This document shows, in pieces, positions 57,401-62,640 of a stretch of DNA of 64,000 bases. The DNA is from Labeo rohita (taxonomy: Eukaryota; Chordata; Actinopteri; Cypriniformes; Cyprinidae): positions 14,312,560 to 14,376,559 of the forward strand of contig NC_066885.1 in NCBI RefSeq assembly GCF_022985175.1, read 5' to 3'. The stretch's first letter is position 1, and every line of letters starts with the position of its first letter. The position numbers and the translations under genes were made by a program. The notes beneath the pieces are model-generated. The model was not told where the DNA came from. It did no database searches and saw only the letters and a list, made by a program, of their open reading frames with translations.

Positions 57401-58735
57401 TAATTCATTTATTTTGGTAAATGAAGCGCAAATGACTGAGAATCAAAGTAAAAATGAGAATTCTATGCATTACAGTAATAATGTGTCATCATGCAAAAAA
57501 TCATAATGGAAGGATTGTTTCTTGGTTTTTATTTATTCTTTTGGTTGTGGATTGAAATAAGAAATCCACATTTCTCTTTCACTCAAATGTCTGAAAGCTG
57601 ACAGAATAATGGCTCAACGCAAAAGCTCCTACACGCATTGGCATTGCGATTTTTATTTATTTTTTATTTTTTAATGAACCTTTGTTTTCTTTTATTGAAG
57701 CCTGTTTCTGCCATGTGTTAGCAAATAAATAAATACATTTAAAAAAATTCAATTAATTAAAAATAAATACATTTTTAGATATAATATATATAAATATAAA
57801 TAATGGTGACTTATTTCACAATTCTGACTTTTCTCGGTTATGAAGTCAGAATTGCGAGATGAAAAACTTGCAATTCTGACTTTTTTTTTTCTTACAATTG
57901 TGAGTTTATATCTTACATTTCTCTATTGCATATTATAAACTTAGAAATGCATGATATAAGCTTGCAATTGTGAGAAAACAGTCAGAATTGCAAGTTTCAA
58001 AATATTTTTTTAATCTTGCATGTTATTTCACAGTTCTGACTTTTTAAAAAAAAAATTTTTTAAGAATTGTAAGATATATAAACTTGCATTTGCGGTTATA
58101 AAGTCCAATTTTGAGGATGGAAAAAGACTACAGTGTTCTCCAAATTCTGAATTTATATCTCTCAGGCTGATGATACACGGGGCAACTTTTTGAGCAATGT
58201 TGCCAGGCAACTTTGGGCAGTTTTGCTGTCAGCGGGCATCCAGGTGAGACACAGGGCCCACAACTGATCTAAATTGTACAGATGATCAATTCTTAATGAA
58301 AACGAGCCCAAGCAACATTGCTCAAAAAAAAGGTGCCAGGCAAAATTGCTCAAAACGTTGCCCGGTGTATCATCAGCCTCATTTCTGACTTAACTTGCAA
58401 TTGTGTGTCACAATTCTAAAAAAAATGTCAGTTGTAAGTTTACATCTTGAAATTCTAATTGTATTTCTCAGAGTTGAGACTTTATTTCTCGCAGCTCACA
58501 ATTGAAAAGTGTCAAAATTGCAACAATTGCGCACAATGGCGTGATAAAGTTGCGATTACCTTGTATTTTTTTATTCAGAAAGGGGCTTCCATATCCCTTG
58601 ACCTGTGAACTGAAAGAAACACATTTTTTCATGTTCTTTTTGACTGATTGTGATTTGTTGCTTTGCAGCATAGATTTTCAGAAGAATAATCCAGTTCACA
58701 AGCTGAATGATGAGGAGCTCCTGGCCTTCACGACG
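19596..58735 (+). CDS. ttc27: ttc27, exons 1-9 (N-terminal part; gene runs off the right edge)
   Basis: Tetratricopeptide repeat protein 27, orthologue of yeast Emw1, an essential TPR protein proposed to help assemble large GTPase-containing complexes; its exact role is less settled. Coding join: 19596-19674, 25877-26054, 29677-29806, 33062-33202, 37029-37131, 51934-52098, 52297-52436, 53728-53840, 58669-58735, in total 1116 bases or 372 codons with every junction in frame. It aligns end to end with the first 385 or so of about 843 human residues: SNWTGP, LDGES, PWWTLR, LEERSP, LAIQFHLEC, YYEYR, GALGKRTRFQEN, QKNNPVH and ELLAFT are shared. The TPR repeats lie in the C-terminal half, which is not in the window. 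Eight visible introns: seven GT-AG, one GC-AG. Downstream of birc6 in the same orientation, as in human. Confidence 0.95.
19675..25876 (+). other. ttc27: ttc27 intron 1
   Basis: 6.2 kb, GT-AG, phase 1. Dominated by the minisatellite at 20690-22650. About 19675-20690 is low-repeat with scattered CpG and may extend the promoter region. 22650-25870 is AT-rich with no element I can name, although parts of 24700-25560 read like old interspersed repeats. Confidence 0.85.
20690..22650. repeat. Minisatellite, about 14 copies of a 115-145 bp unit
   Basis: Units begin near 20738, 20860, 20974, 21101, 21225, 21379, 21504, 21638, 21764, 21907, 22033, 22167 and 22281, with weaker ones after. Each has GAGCCGATTATTTTAGTGAA, a GTTCGGTGCCCGAAC dyad, a GATTCTTTTTAGTGAATC dyad and AATACAGCGCTGCCAATGTT. 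Every unit therefore holds two hairpin-capable palindromes. The unit is non-coding; reading frames across it are artefacts. Confidence 0.92.
25877..26054 (+). CDS. ttc27: ttc27 exon 2
   Basis: Acceptor TGTGTTTAG|ATGG, donor ACAG|GTAAGG. Completes the split Asp codon and encodes DGGSLLQLVCEGDFEAVLFS, then EDDSIEAYLERQVLSYL, matching human SFLQLLLEGNYEAIFLNS and KIDSYLEKQVVTFL. Confidence 0.95.
26550..26580. repeat. Poly(T) tract
   Basis: 31 consecutive T. Confidence 0.9.
26779..27110. repeat. Interspersed repeat (GTGACCCTGGGCCGAAAGAC type)
   Basis: Starts TTGTGACCCTGGGCCGAAAG and continues through CAATAGCCAAAAATACATTG and ATGCCAAAAATCATTAGGAT. This reads like an abundant cyprinid repeat. The 3' part is truncated near AATATTGTCCTATCCTAACA. 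Confidence 0.65.
27290..28444. mobile_element. Tc1/mariner-type foldback MITE, 1.15 kb
   Basis: Ends CAGTTTTATGCGAAAGTTTG and AACTTTCACATAAAACTG are inverted, flanked by TA (27288-27289 and 28445-28446). Almost the whole length is palindromic about a centre near 27870, e.g. GCATTAAGAGTCAGGGGGTG against its inverted copy near 27926. Non-coding. Confidence 0.85.
28890..29120. other. GC-richer low-repeat island with short hairpin
   Basis: No transposon signature, and GC content above its neighbours. It includes a perfect 10-bp stem GCCTCTCTCA (29035-29044) and TGAGAGAGGC (29057-29066) with a 12-base loop. The stem is too short for a typical microRNA precursor. Candidate conserved element only. 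Confidence 0.3.
29677..29806 (+). CDS. ttc27: ttc27 exon 3
   Basis: Acceptor TTGCTGTAG|AGAA, donor CACAG|GTATAG. Encodes ETALLALAVGCLNLFAQSNW, then TGPPVELHISDFLPEALLQK. SNWTGP and the following DLHPQDF-like segment match human. Ends in phase 0. Confidence 0.94.
30130..31395. repeat. Interspersed repeat, GCGCCCCCATCAGGC type
   Basis: Includes TTTGCATGCTTGTTTAGAAT, TGTAGCGCCCCCATCAGGC, GGGGTGAGCCTCAGTCACAT and GACTTGCGGTTCGGGCTGCA. It shares style with the 45140-46080 copy (ACCACCTGCTGGCAGCAGGA). Widespread in fish genomes as I remember; class not assigned. Confidence 0.55.
32256..32630. repeat. GGAATAGTTCACCCAAAAAT element, left half
   Basis: Begins TTAAAGGAATAGTTCACCCA, then ATTACTCACC and GTCGTTCCAAACCTG. 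Related copies at 40816, 43548 and 59308. The right terminus is missing. Confidence 0.75.
33062..33202 (+). CDS. ttc27: ttc27 exon 4
   Basis: 47 codons, phase 0 to phase 0. Encodes PAALNTAVLSSLQLDGESVY, then SLVSNPLLLLLTRVIFVNC. The acceptor at CACACAG|CCTGCAG keeps frame and gives the same length as human VKGLDAFVLSLLTLDGES. The nearby CTGCAG at 33063-33068 would break the frame. Donor CAG|GTGAGA. Confidence 0.94.
33594..33631. repeat. (GT)n microsatellite
   Basis: About 19 GT dinucleotides. Confidence 0.92.
34025..34847. mobile_element. hAT-like non-autonomous element, interrupted
   Basis: Ends TAGGGCTGCACAATTAGTCG and TTAATCGTGCAGCCCTA are inverted. The 8-bp flanks ACTACCAT and ACTAGTAT agree at 6 of 8 positions, a decayed hAT-type duplication. 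Interrupted by the TTAA element at 34156-34561. Confidence 0.65.
34156..34561. mobile_element. TTAA-target MITE nested in a hAT-like element
   Basis: Ends AGGGGTGCTATTAGG and ATAATAGGACCCCT are inverted and flanked by TTAA (34152-34155 and 34562-34565). About 406 bp. Being inside the hAT-like element, it is the younger insertion. Confidence 0.7.
34880..35340. repeat. Interspersed foldback repeat (TCACATGATCATTCAGAAA type)
   Basis: Blocks AGTGTCACATGATCATTCAG and TCTAATATGCTGTTTTGATG followed by ACCTCAAACTTTTGAATG, shared with 37421, 61050 and 8400. Two poly(T) runs at about 35161-35242. Confidence 0.65.
36570..36960. repeat. Interspersed foldback repeat, reverse-type copy
   Basis: Contains CATTTATAATGTTACAAAAG, AAATATTAAGTAGCA and GAAGGATCATGTGACTCTGA followed by GGAGTAATGATGCTGAAAAT, the same family as 37833-38120 and 61141-61440. 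Confidence 0.65.
37029..37131 (+). CDS. ttc27: ttc27 exon 5 (GC donor)
   Basis: Encodes LLPWWTLRYVSLHQQILEER, then SPQLFNLMLGCIEK, matching human SLPWWTLRCVNIHQHLLEERSPLLF..CIDQ. The exon ends GAGAAAG with donor GCAAGA at 37132. No GT donor keeps the alignment, and the split Gly/Val codon (G + TT) joins exon 6 correctly as V-S-K-C-E-E-L-F. This is therefore a GC-AG intron with the strong AAAG|GCAAG context typical of that class. Confidence 0.92.
37421..38120. repeat. Foldback repeat, two adjoining parts
   Basis: 37421-37832 runs from ACACTACCAGTCAAAAGTTT to AAGCTTTTGAATGGTATAGT, inverted at its ends. 37833-38120 is the reverse-type part, ending TTGGATCAAATAAATGCAGC. The same two-part arrangement is seen at 61050-61440. 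Confidence 0.65.
38363..38686. mobile_element. Foldback MITE (AAGGTTCTTC type)
   Basis: Left CACTCTTAAAAATAAGAGTG followed by GGTTCTTCGTAGCAGTGCCA; right ATGGCATCGTGAAGCACCTT followed by TATTTTTAAGAGTGTA. Internally palindromic with many AAGAACC/GGTTCTT blocks. Non-coding. Confidence 0.75.
39847..40710. mobile_element. hAT-type MITE with perfect 8-bp target duplication
   Basis: Ends TAGGGCTGCCCCTA and GGCAACCCTA are imperfect inverted repeats, and inside them GTTAGTCGAACAAGAAGAGG pairs with the ACTAGTAGTTGACC/TTTAGTCGAAGG region. The flanks are identical: GTTTCCAC at 39839-39846 and 40711-40718, the 8-bp duplication expected of hAT transposition. 864 bp, no transposase frame. Confidence 0.87.
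40735..41238. repeat. Two fused repeat fragments
   Basis: 40735-40815 is the GAAGGATCATGTGACACGGA type; 40816-41238 is the GTTCACCC family, beginning in CATGTCATTCCAAGCCTGTA and ending TTTGGGTGAACTATCCCTTT. The junction shows one repeat was cut by the other or by a deletion. Confidence 0.65.
41255..41540. repeat. Probable interspersed repeat (CTTGGGAGAAACCAGGCTCA)
   Basis: Contains GAGGAAAAATCCTTGGGAGA, CAGTTCTCCTCTGGCC and GACTGGGATGCATCATATGG, phrases I associate with a dispersed zebrafish repeat. No termini seen. Could be single-copy. Confidence 0.4.
43145..43335. repeat. Tandem AACACATTTTGTGT-type repeat
   Basis: Short degenerate units around ACACATTTTGTGT, ACACAAAATGTGTT and GTCCTTAACTA, each nearly palindromic. 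Confidence 0.65.
43505..44400. mobile_element. Palindromic transposon with extended inverted flanks
   Basis: The core 43548-44360 is a full GGAATAGTTCACCC element, inverted end to end. The inverted repeat continues outside it: AAACTGCTCAGGTTTCATAA and TACCTTTAATTTGCATTTTA on the left recur in reverse complement on the right (44341-44400), about 55 bases without mismatch. The arm is therefore longer than the usual terminus of this family. Confidence 0.75.
45140..46080. repeat. Interspersed repeat, GGGCCCGAGCACCGATGGTG type
   Basis: Begins ATTAGGGCCCGAGCACCGAT, then TGCGAGAACCCTATTGG. Two diverged internal copies follow (about 45490-45790 and 45780-46080), each with CTCCTAGAGATTT, GATCTTGAGTTTT and CACCTGCTGGCAGCAGGAA or CACCTGCTGGCAACAGGAAA. 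Frequent in fish genomes as I remember; class not assigned. Confidence 0.65.
46545..46772. mobile_element. Short MITE (GGCTTTCACACCGAACGC)
   Basis: Ends GCGGCTTTCACACCGAACGC and GCATTCGGTGTAAAAGCCAC are inverted. About 228 bp. The ends resemble the Harbinger-like CACACCGAACGC motif at 9356. Target duplication not clear. Confidence 0.6.
48484..48532. repeat. (CAT)n(AAT)n microsatellite
   Basis: Four CAT triplets followed by about twelve TAA/AAT triplets. Confidence 0.9.
49198..51662. repeat. 2.5-kb polypyrimidine tract with (TTTCC)n core
   Basis: Almost every base on the + strand is C or T. 49311-49440 is 26 pure TTCCT pentamers, continuing imperfectly to about 49497. A second pentamer block lies at about 49532-49580, and a (TTTTC)n block at about 50696-50740. 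The rest is degenerate CTTCC/TTTCTTC. The absence of purines removes stop codons and leaves reading frames of up to 687 codons made almost only of Phe, Ser, Leu and Pro; these are artefacts. Confidence 0.95.
51934..52098 (+). CDS. ttc27: ttc27 exon 6
   Basis: Acceptor CTTTTTCTGTAG|TTAG, donor ACAG|GTAAGA. Completes the split Val codon, then SKCEELFANNTHRNLAIQFH and LECSYTCLTYYEYRRAKEHL, matching human LFVDDSGRYLAIQFHLEC and YYEYRKAKDQL. An alternative acceptor TTAG three codon positions later would shift the frame. Confidence 0.95.
52099..52296 (+). other. ttc27: ttc27 intron 6
   Basis: 198 bp, GT-AG, phase 1, no repeats. Confidence 0.9.
52297..52436 (+). CDS. ttc27: ttc27 exon 7
   Basis: Acceptor CTCTCTCAG|GTGC, donor AAAA|GTATGT. 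Encodes GALGKRTRFQENFVAQLILD, the best conserved segment in the window and nearly identical to human, then a variable Ser/Pro-rich linker (NSESPSLTPTPKELLPK). Confidence 0.95.
52437..53727 (+). other. ttc27: ttc27 intron 7
   Basis: 1.3 kb, phase 0. No named transposon recognised. A (GT)n run of about 7 units precedes the exon 8 acceptor. An open frame of 128 codons at 52537-52923 has no recognisable product. Confidence 0.8.
53728..53840 (+). CDS. ttc27: ttc27 exon 8
   Basis: Acceptor TTTATAG|GATC, donor CATG|GTGAGT. Encodes DHQLSDDTVLNQINLAEPSE, then HELPDLSAEEQSLILAT, aligning with human ELNDDTILNDIKLADCEQFQMPDLCAEEIAIILG (shown in part). Ends with two bases of the Cys codon. Confidence 0.94.
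54364..54419. repeat. Poly(T) tract
   Basis: 56 consecutive T, the longest mononucleotide run in the window. Length is likely unstable or subject to sequencing error. Confidence 0.9.
54440..55870. repeat. Two related foldback elements with a nested insertion
   Basis: The first copy, 54440-54950, is inverted end to end (TTTACTCACTCCCATGTCAT against ATGACATGGGGGTGAGTAAA). A second begins at about 55005 (TAAAGGCTTGGTCCACTTTC, AGATTAAAATTTCCTGATAA) and ends at about 55870 with the inverted motif ATTATCAGGAAATTTTTAAT. Unrelated DNA from 55046 to about 55615 sits inside it and ends in a TTAA-element-like CATAATAGGGGCACTTTTA. A 26-bp perfect inverted repeat links 54958-54983 with 55046-55071. Confidence 0.65.
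56760..57210. other. Low-repeat island rich in TAATTA motifs
   Basis: Unlike the surrounding transposon debris this stretch is single-copy in appearance and moderately GC-rich. It holds several homeodomain-type cores (CTAATTAGC, ATAATTAGC, GTAATTATG, TTAATTGGG) within about 150 bases. Candidate conserved enhancer by composition alone. Confidence 0.35.
57815..58500. repeat. Minisatellite, AATTGCGAG/TCTGAC units, third locus
   Basis: The same alternating AATTCTGACTTT and AATTGCGAG/CTTGCAATT blocks as 1785-2565. Interrupted by the MITE at 58165-58378. Confidence 0.8.
58165..58378. mobile_element. 214-bp MITE with TCA target duplication
   Basis: Ends GGCTGATGATACACGGGGCA and TTGCCCGGTGTATCATCAGC (plus C) are near-perfect inverted repeats. 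TCA flanks both sides (58162-58164 and 58379-58381), fitting a 3-bp-duplicating family such as PIF/Harbinger. The internal TTGAGCAATGTTGCCAGGCA pairs with its inverted copy. Confidence 0.82.
58669..58735 (+). CDS. ttc27: ttc27 exon 9 (last exon in the window)
   Basis: Acceptor GCTTTGCAG|CATA, donor ACG|GTAGGA. Completes the Cys codon and encodes IDFQKNNPVHKLNDEELLAF plus TT, matching human TNFQKNNPVHTLTEVELLAFT. Ends in phase 0. The next expected segment (human CLLSQPKFWAIQTSAL) was not found before 64000. Confidence 0.94.
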
Positions 58736-59307
58736 GTAGGACAAATGTTTTTCTGTCTTTCTCTCACAACCACAGTGCAGCTGACACCCCTCTTATCAGT
58801 ACACGCAGTTGTACGTTCAGTCTGACAGATGGGGTGCATGTAAACAGGTCTCTCTCATTTAGTGTGGTTTTGCACCTAAAATGTGTTTGTTTACACTAAC
58901 AAACACCAAGCGAATGAAATGGTCTGTCACTTCAGTTGCTCTGCTAGGAACATATAGAATAAACAAGGTGTCATGACCTTGTCATGTAGGCTGCACTGGT
59001 CAGATTTAGCATTCAGAAGGTCACATACCCCTAGCAAATCTAGTTTCATAAGTTTACACACCCCTCACAAAATCTCCACATTTTCCAATAAAAAAAAAAA
59101 AACTAAGTTACAAATAGCTCAGAAGCTATTTGACAGATATTTACATACATTACACATAGCAAATACAAGTACATTTACATTGATATTAGGAATTTATGTG
59201 GGATATTGCAAAAAAAAACGCAAATAAATAATCCATAATGTCCATTAAAAAAAACACATACAGTGGAAGTAAACGTGCATAAACATCATTTTAAAGTGTT
59301 CTCGTAA

Positions 59308-59600
59308 GGGATAATTCACCTGAAAATTACTCACCGTCATGTCGTTCCAAACCCGTAAGACCTTCGTTCATCTTCAAAACACAAATTAAGTTATTTTTGA
59401 TGAAATTCAAGAGCTTTCTGACCCTCCATAGACAGCAACATCATGTTCAAGAGCCAGAAAAAGTAGTAAGGACATTGTTAAAATATGTCCATGTGACATC
59501 AGTGGTTCAATCTCAATTTCATGAAGCTACAAGAATACTTTTTTGTGTGCAAAGAAAACAAAAATAACGCGTTTCATCAAAAATATCTTAATTTGTGTTC
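59308..59600. repeat. GTTCACC-family element with internal deletion
   Basis: Left part AAGGGATAATTCACCTGAAA, then CATGTCGTTCCAAACCC and GTGACATCAGTGGTTCAA; it then jumps to the inverted CATCAAAAATATCTTAATTT. Most of the right arm is missing. Confidence 0.7.
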
Positions 59601-60289
59601 TGCAACTAATTGTCAGTTTGTAGTCTTTCACAGTAGTTGTGTGTGAGTCTCTGGTTTGCTCCAAGTCCTGTAAATGCTTTAATTTTCCAACATTCTTTGC
59701 GCATTTGGAATCGTCTTCGCACATTTGAAAAGTTTAAACAAACTGGACAATTGAGGCGCCAGTACATAATAAAGCTGTGCCAGTCATTGATTTGTGAGAT
59801 TCAACACACAAAATTAAGAACCAAGAGCAAAAATTACGTTGTATATTATGTAATCATATCTAGTTTTTCATTCTTCTAGGCAAAAAAGAAAACGTTTAAA
59901 ATGCTAAACAGATTCTGCAGGGGTGTGTAATTGTGTGAGCTCAGCTGTATAAGGCTTTTTGACATCTGTATGCTGTTGAAGATTTGACTTCCAGACTTTG
60001 TAATGTCAGAAAGAATGAGATTTGTTATTTTGACATGTCTTTATATTTTTAAGTGTAGCAGTTTTGACATTTTGGGGCGAGAATGACAGACAGGTTGAAA
60101 ACTGCCCATTTCCTTTCAGCTCATTCACTCAAAACTCACGTTACAGGAGAGTGAAAAGCCATCGGAAACCTTAAAGTCTGGTCGGATATGACTAGAGCAA
60201 AACCCACTTACTGAAACTAAGCTAATGAAGACACTTCTCTGCCAGCAGGCCATATTGTCTTCCTCTAATCTTTAAGCCACTTCCTGTTA

Positions 60290-60700
60290 ATTTAATTAGT
60301 TTAGTGTTTCAGCCACAGCCACGCACAAACAATTTGGAAAGTTACCCGGAGGGTCACTCTTTTTAATCTCTATCGAGCATCTCGCCATTAGGATGTGGAA
60401 ACAACAGCGTGGTTATTCTTATTAGCAAACACCCTCAACTAAAACGCCGCATATGTTTTGCTTAATCTATGTACCGGTGTGCGGCAAATGAGGCCCTGTG
60501 GTGGAGACGAACTTGTAAGAACAGTCATGTGCTCAATGCGACACTGTCTACATCTGCTGTGAACATCATTTTTAACCAGCAGCAAATTAGCATACAAAGA
60601 GTTTTTAAATCGGCAACCTGTGCCCAGGAACAACCTCAATTATTTATAGTCGGTTATTGCTGAGGACAGTTGTGCGTAATTTATATGCGTTTACAAATGT
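60290..60700. other. Low-repeat island in ttc27 intron 9
   Basis: Single-copy in appearance, with more even base composition than its flanks, containing TTAATTAGTTTAG, TTAGCAAACACCC (forkhead-like) and CAAATTAGCATAC. Candidate conserved element; no coding match. Confidence 0.3.
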
Positions 60701-61049
60701 CTCTGACAGCAAAATCAACCATTTCAAAATCACAGTTGTGTCTCTTGCTCTGCTGCGGAGATGCCATGTTAAAGCGGTTGTATTCTAAACTAATGTTCTT
60801 TTGTTATTTATGTGTGTCTGTTGCAACTAATTTAATAAAGCATCCATAGAGCGGTAGCAGTAGGCAAGTTGTTTCTTGTCAAGGCGTGAGCACAGTCAGT
60901 GTGGAAAATATACATTAAGTAAAAACATGAACATTTTTGCACTTTCCTTAACTGGCCAGGAAATTTACTATTCGGACTTTTTAAATGTAGTGAAACAATT
61001 TTTAAATGCTGTTTTTAGCAAAAACTATAGTTTTTATGAGTAAAAAAAA

Positions 61050-61246
61050 AAACACTACCAGTCATAAGATTTTACTTCAATTTTTTTTCGGGTTTCTTTA
61101 ATGAATAGAAATGGTACTTTTGAATGGTATAGTGTATGACCGTGACACAAGCTTTTTGATTTTTGGATCTTTCTATTCATCAAAGCATCCTGAAAAAAAA
61201 AAAAGTGCTCAGCTGTTTTAGATGATGATGATGATGATGATGATGA

Positions 61247-61316
<70 letters not shown>

Positions 61317-61440
61317 GTTTCTTGAACAGCAAATCAGCATATTAGAATGATTACTGAAGGATCGTGTGACACTGAAGACTGGAGTAATGATGCTAAAAAT
61401 GTAGCTTTTATCACAGGAATAAATTGCATTTTACAACATG
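61050..61440. repeat. Foldback repeat with compound triplet microsatellite
   Basis: Has ACACTACCAGTCATAAGATT and TTTTGAATGGTATAGTGTAT ends, then CATATTAGAATGATTACTGA and GGAGTAATGATGCTAAAAAT. A (GAT)n(GTT)n(AAT)n run occupies 61221-61314. Confidence 0.7.
61221..61314. repeat. Compound (GAT)n(GTT)n(AAT)n microsatellite
   Basis: Three triplet types in succession, about nine, nine and eleven units. Confidence 0.92.
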
Positions 61441-61759
61441 TTCAAATAGAAATCAGTTAATTTTAAGTTTACTCAACTCAAAACTTTCATGTAGTACAAC
61501 TTAACACTTCATGTTGACTAAACTTATTATAAGGTATTAAACTAAATTCTAAGGTAGCACGAACACTTTAAGTTGAGAAACATTTACATGCGCGCACACA
61601 CATCTCGTATGTTTTGATGTCAGTCTGGTTGAATCTGAAGTCAGATTCAGATTTCAGCCACTTGTGTAACTGCGTCTGATGCTGTTTAACAGTTCTCTAG
61701 CTTATTTTCAGGGTTGATGTTTCAGCTTGGCCTCCTCCTACGTTGTTTTCTTTTCTAAT

Positions 61760-62640
61760 TTATACTTGGGTTACTGCCCTACCCATCTTCACCGACTCCG
61801 AATCTATTTGCATTCATTAGAAGTTGCCTTTCTCTGGCTCTCAGAGGACCTCGGCTGCTCTGCCTCGCTGTTCAAAGCTTGATATCTTTATTTGTACGAG
61901 CAATGAAGTGAGTCCTCCACTCTCGTACGTTCGGCAGTGTGCACTTCTCTCTAAAACTCTCCCACGTCTTGGAATGAGGTCAGTTCTTTTCGAGTGTTTC
62001 TGTCTAATGGCCAATTGCAATTTTCCCTTAAGTATTAAGTGACTTTCCCAGACAACTTTAACCTTGAGAGAACGTGTTCCTACACGCACCTGTTCTCATG
62101 GCCATATAGCACGGAGATGTTGGTGGTCTCTCCTTGAAGTTAATCCCTCTTAATCAACACCTTTTAAGATCACAGATTGTTGAGGAACCCAATTAGGTGT
62201 GGTACTGTGAAATATGGGTTTAAAACTGTGGAAGGTTTAACTGTCTGACAGATTTTGGCAGACAATTCAAAGTCAGCTTGAGTGTGTCAACACCCACCCC
62301 AAAGACGTCACCGCAAGTCATCGGATATGCCAATCTCAGGTTTGCTTAAGGTACGAGGCTCTGACGGACAGGGCGAAGCTGTGTGATGGATTGGAAATGA
62401 GCAGCAAAAAGGAAAAGAGAAGGAAAATGTGTCTCCAGAGTCTGACCCAGAGGTTTGCATCATATTCGGCAAAAGCTGTTAGAGTCAGGTCCCTCTGGAA
62501 GAATAATCTACACTTCGAGCAAAGAGTTCAAACAGCAGTTTCCTGTGCCTGATGGAGCTCTGCTTTCTGCATGAACTCGAGTCCATATTTTAAGCAGGTT
62601 GGAAACAAAATTAATGGGGTAGAATAGGACTATGAGTCAG
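61760..62640. other. Low-repeat island in ttc27 intron 9
   Basis: No recognised transposon, balanced composition and scattered CpG (CTCGTACGTTCGG, AAGACGTCACCGC with a CRE-like GACGTCA). Open frames on both strands at about 61824-62089 match nothing known to me. Candidate conserved non-coding region. Confidence 0.3.

Larger units (their letters stand above)
53841..58668 (+). other. ttc27: ttc27 intron 8
   Basis: 4.8 kb, phase 2. Contains a poly(T) run of 56 (54364-54419), a complex of two related foldback copies (54440-55870), a probable conserved island (56760-57210) and an AATTGCGAG minisatellite with a MITE inside (57815-58500). About 55900-56750 is without recognised features. Confidence 0.85.
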
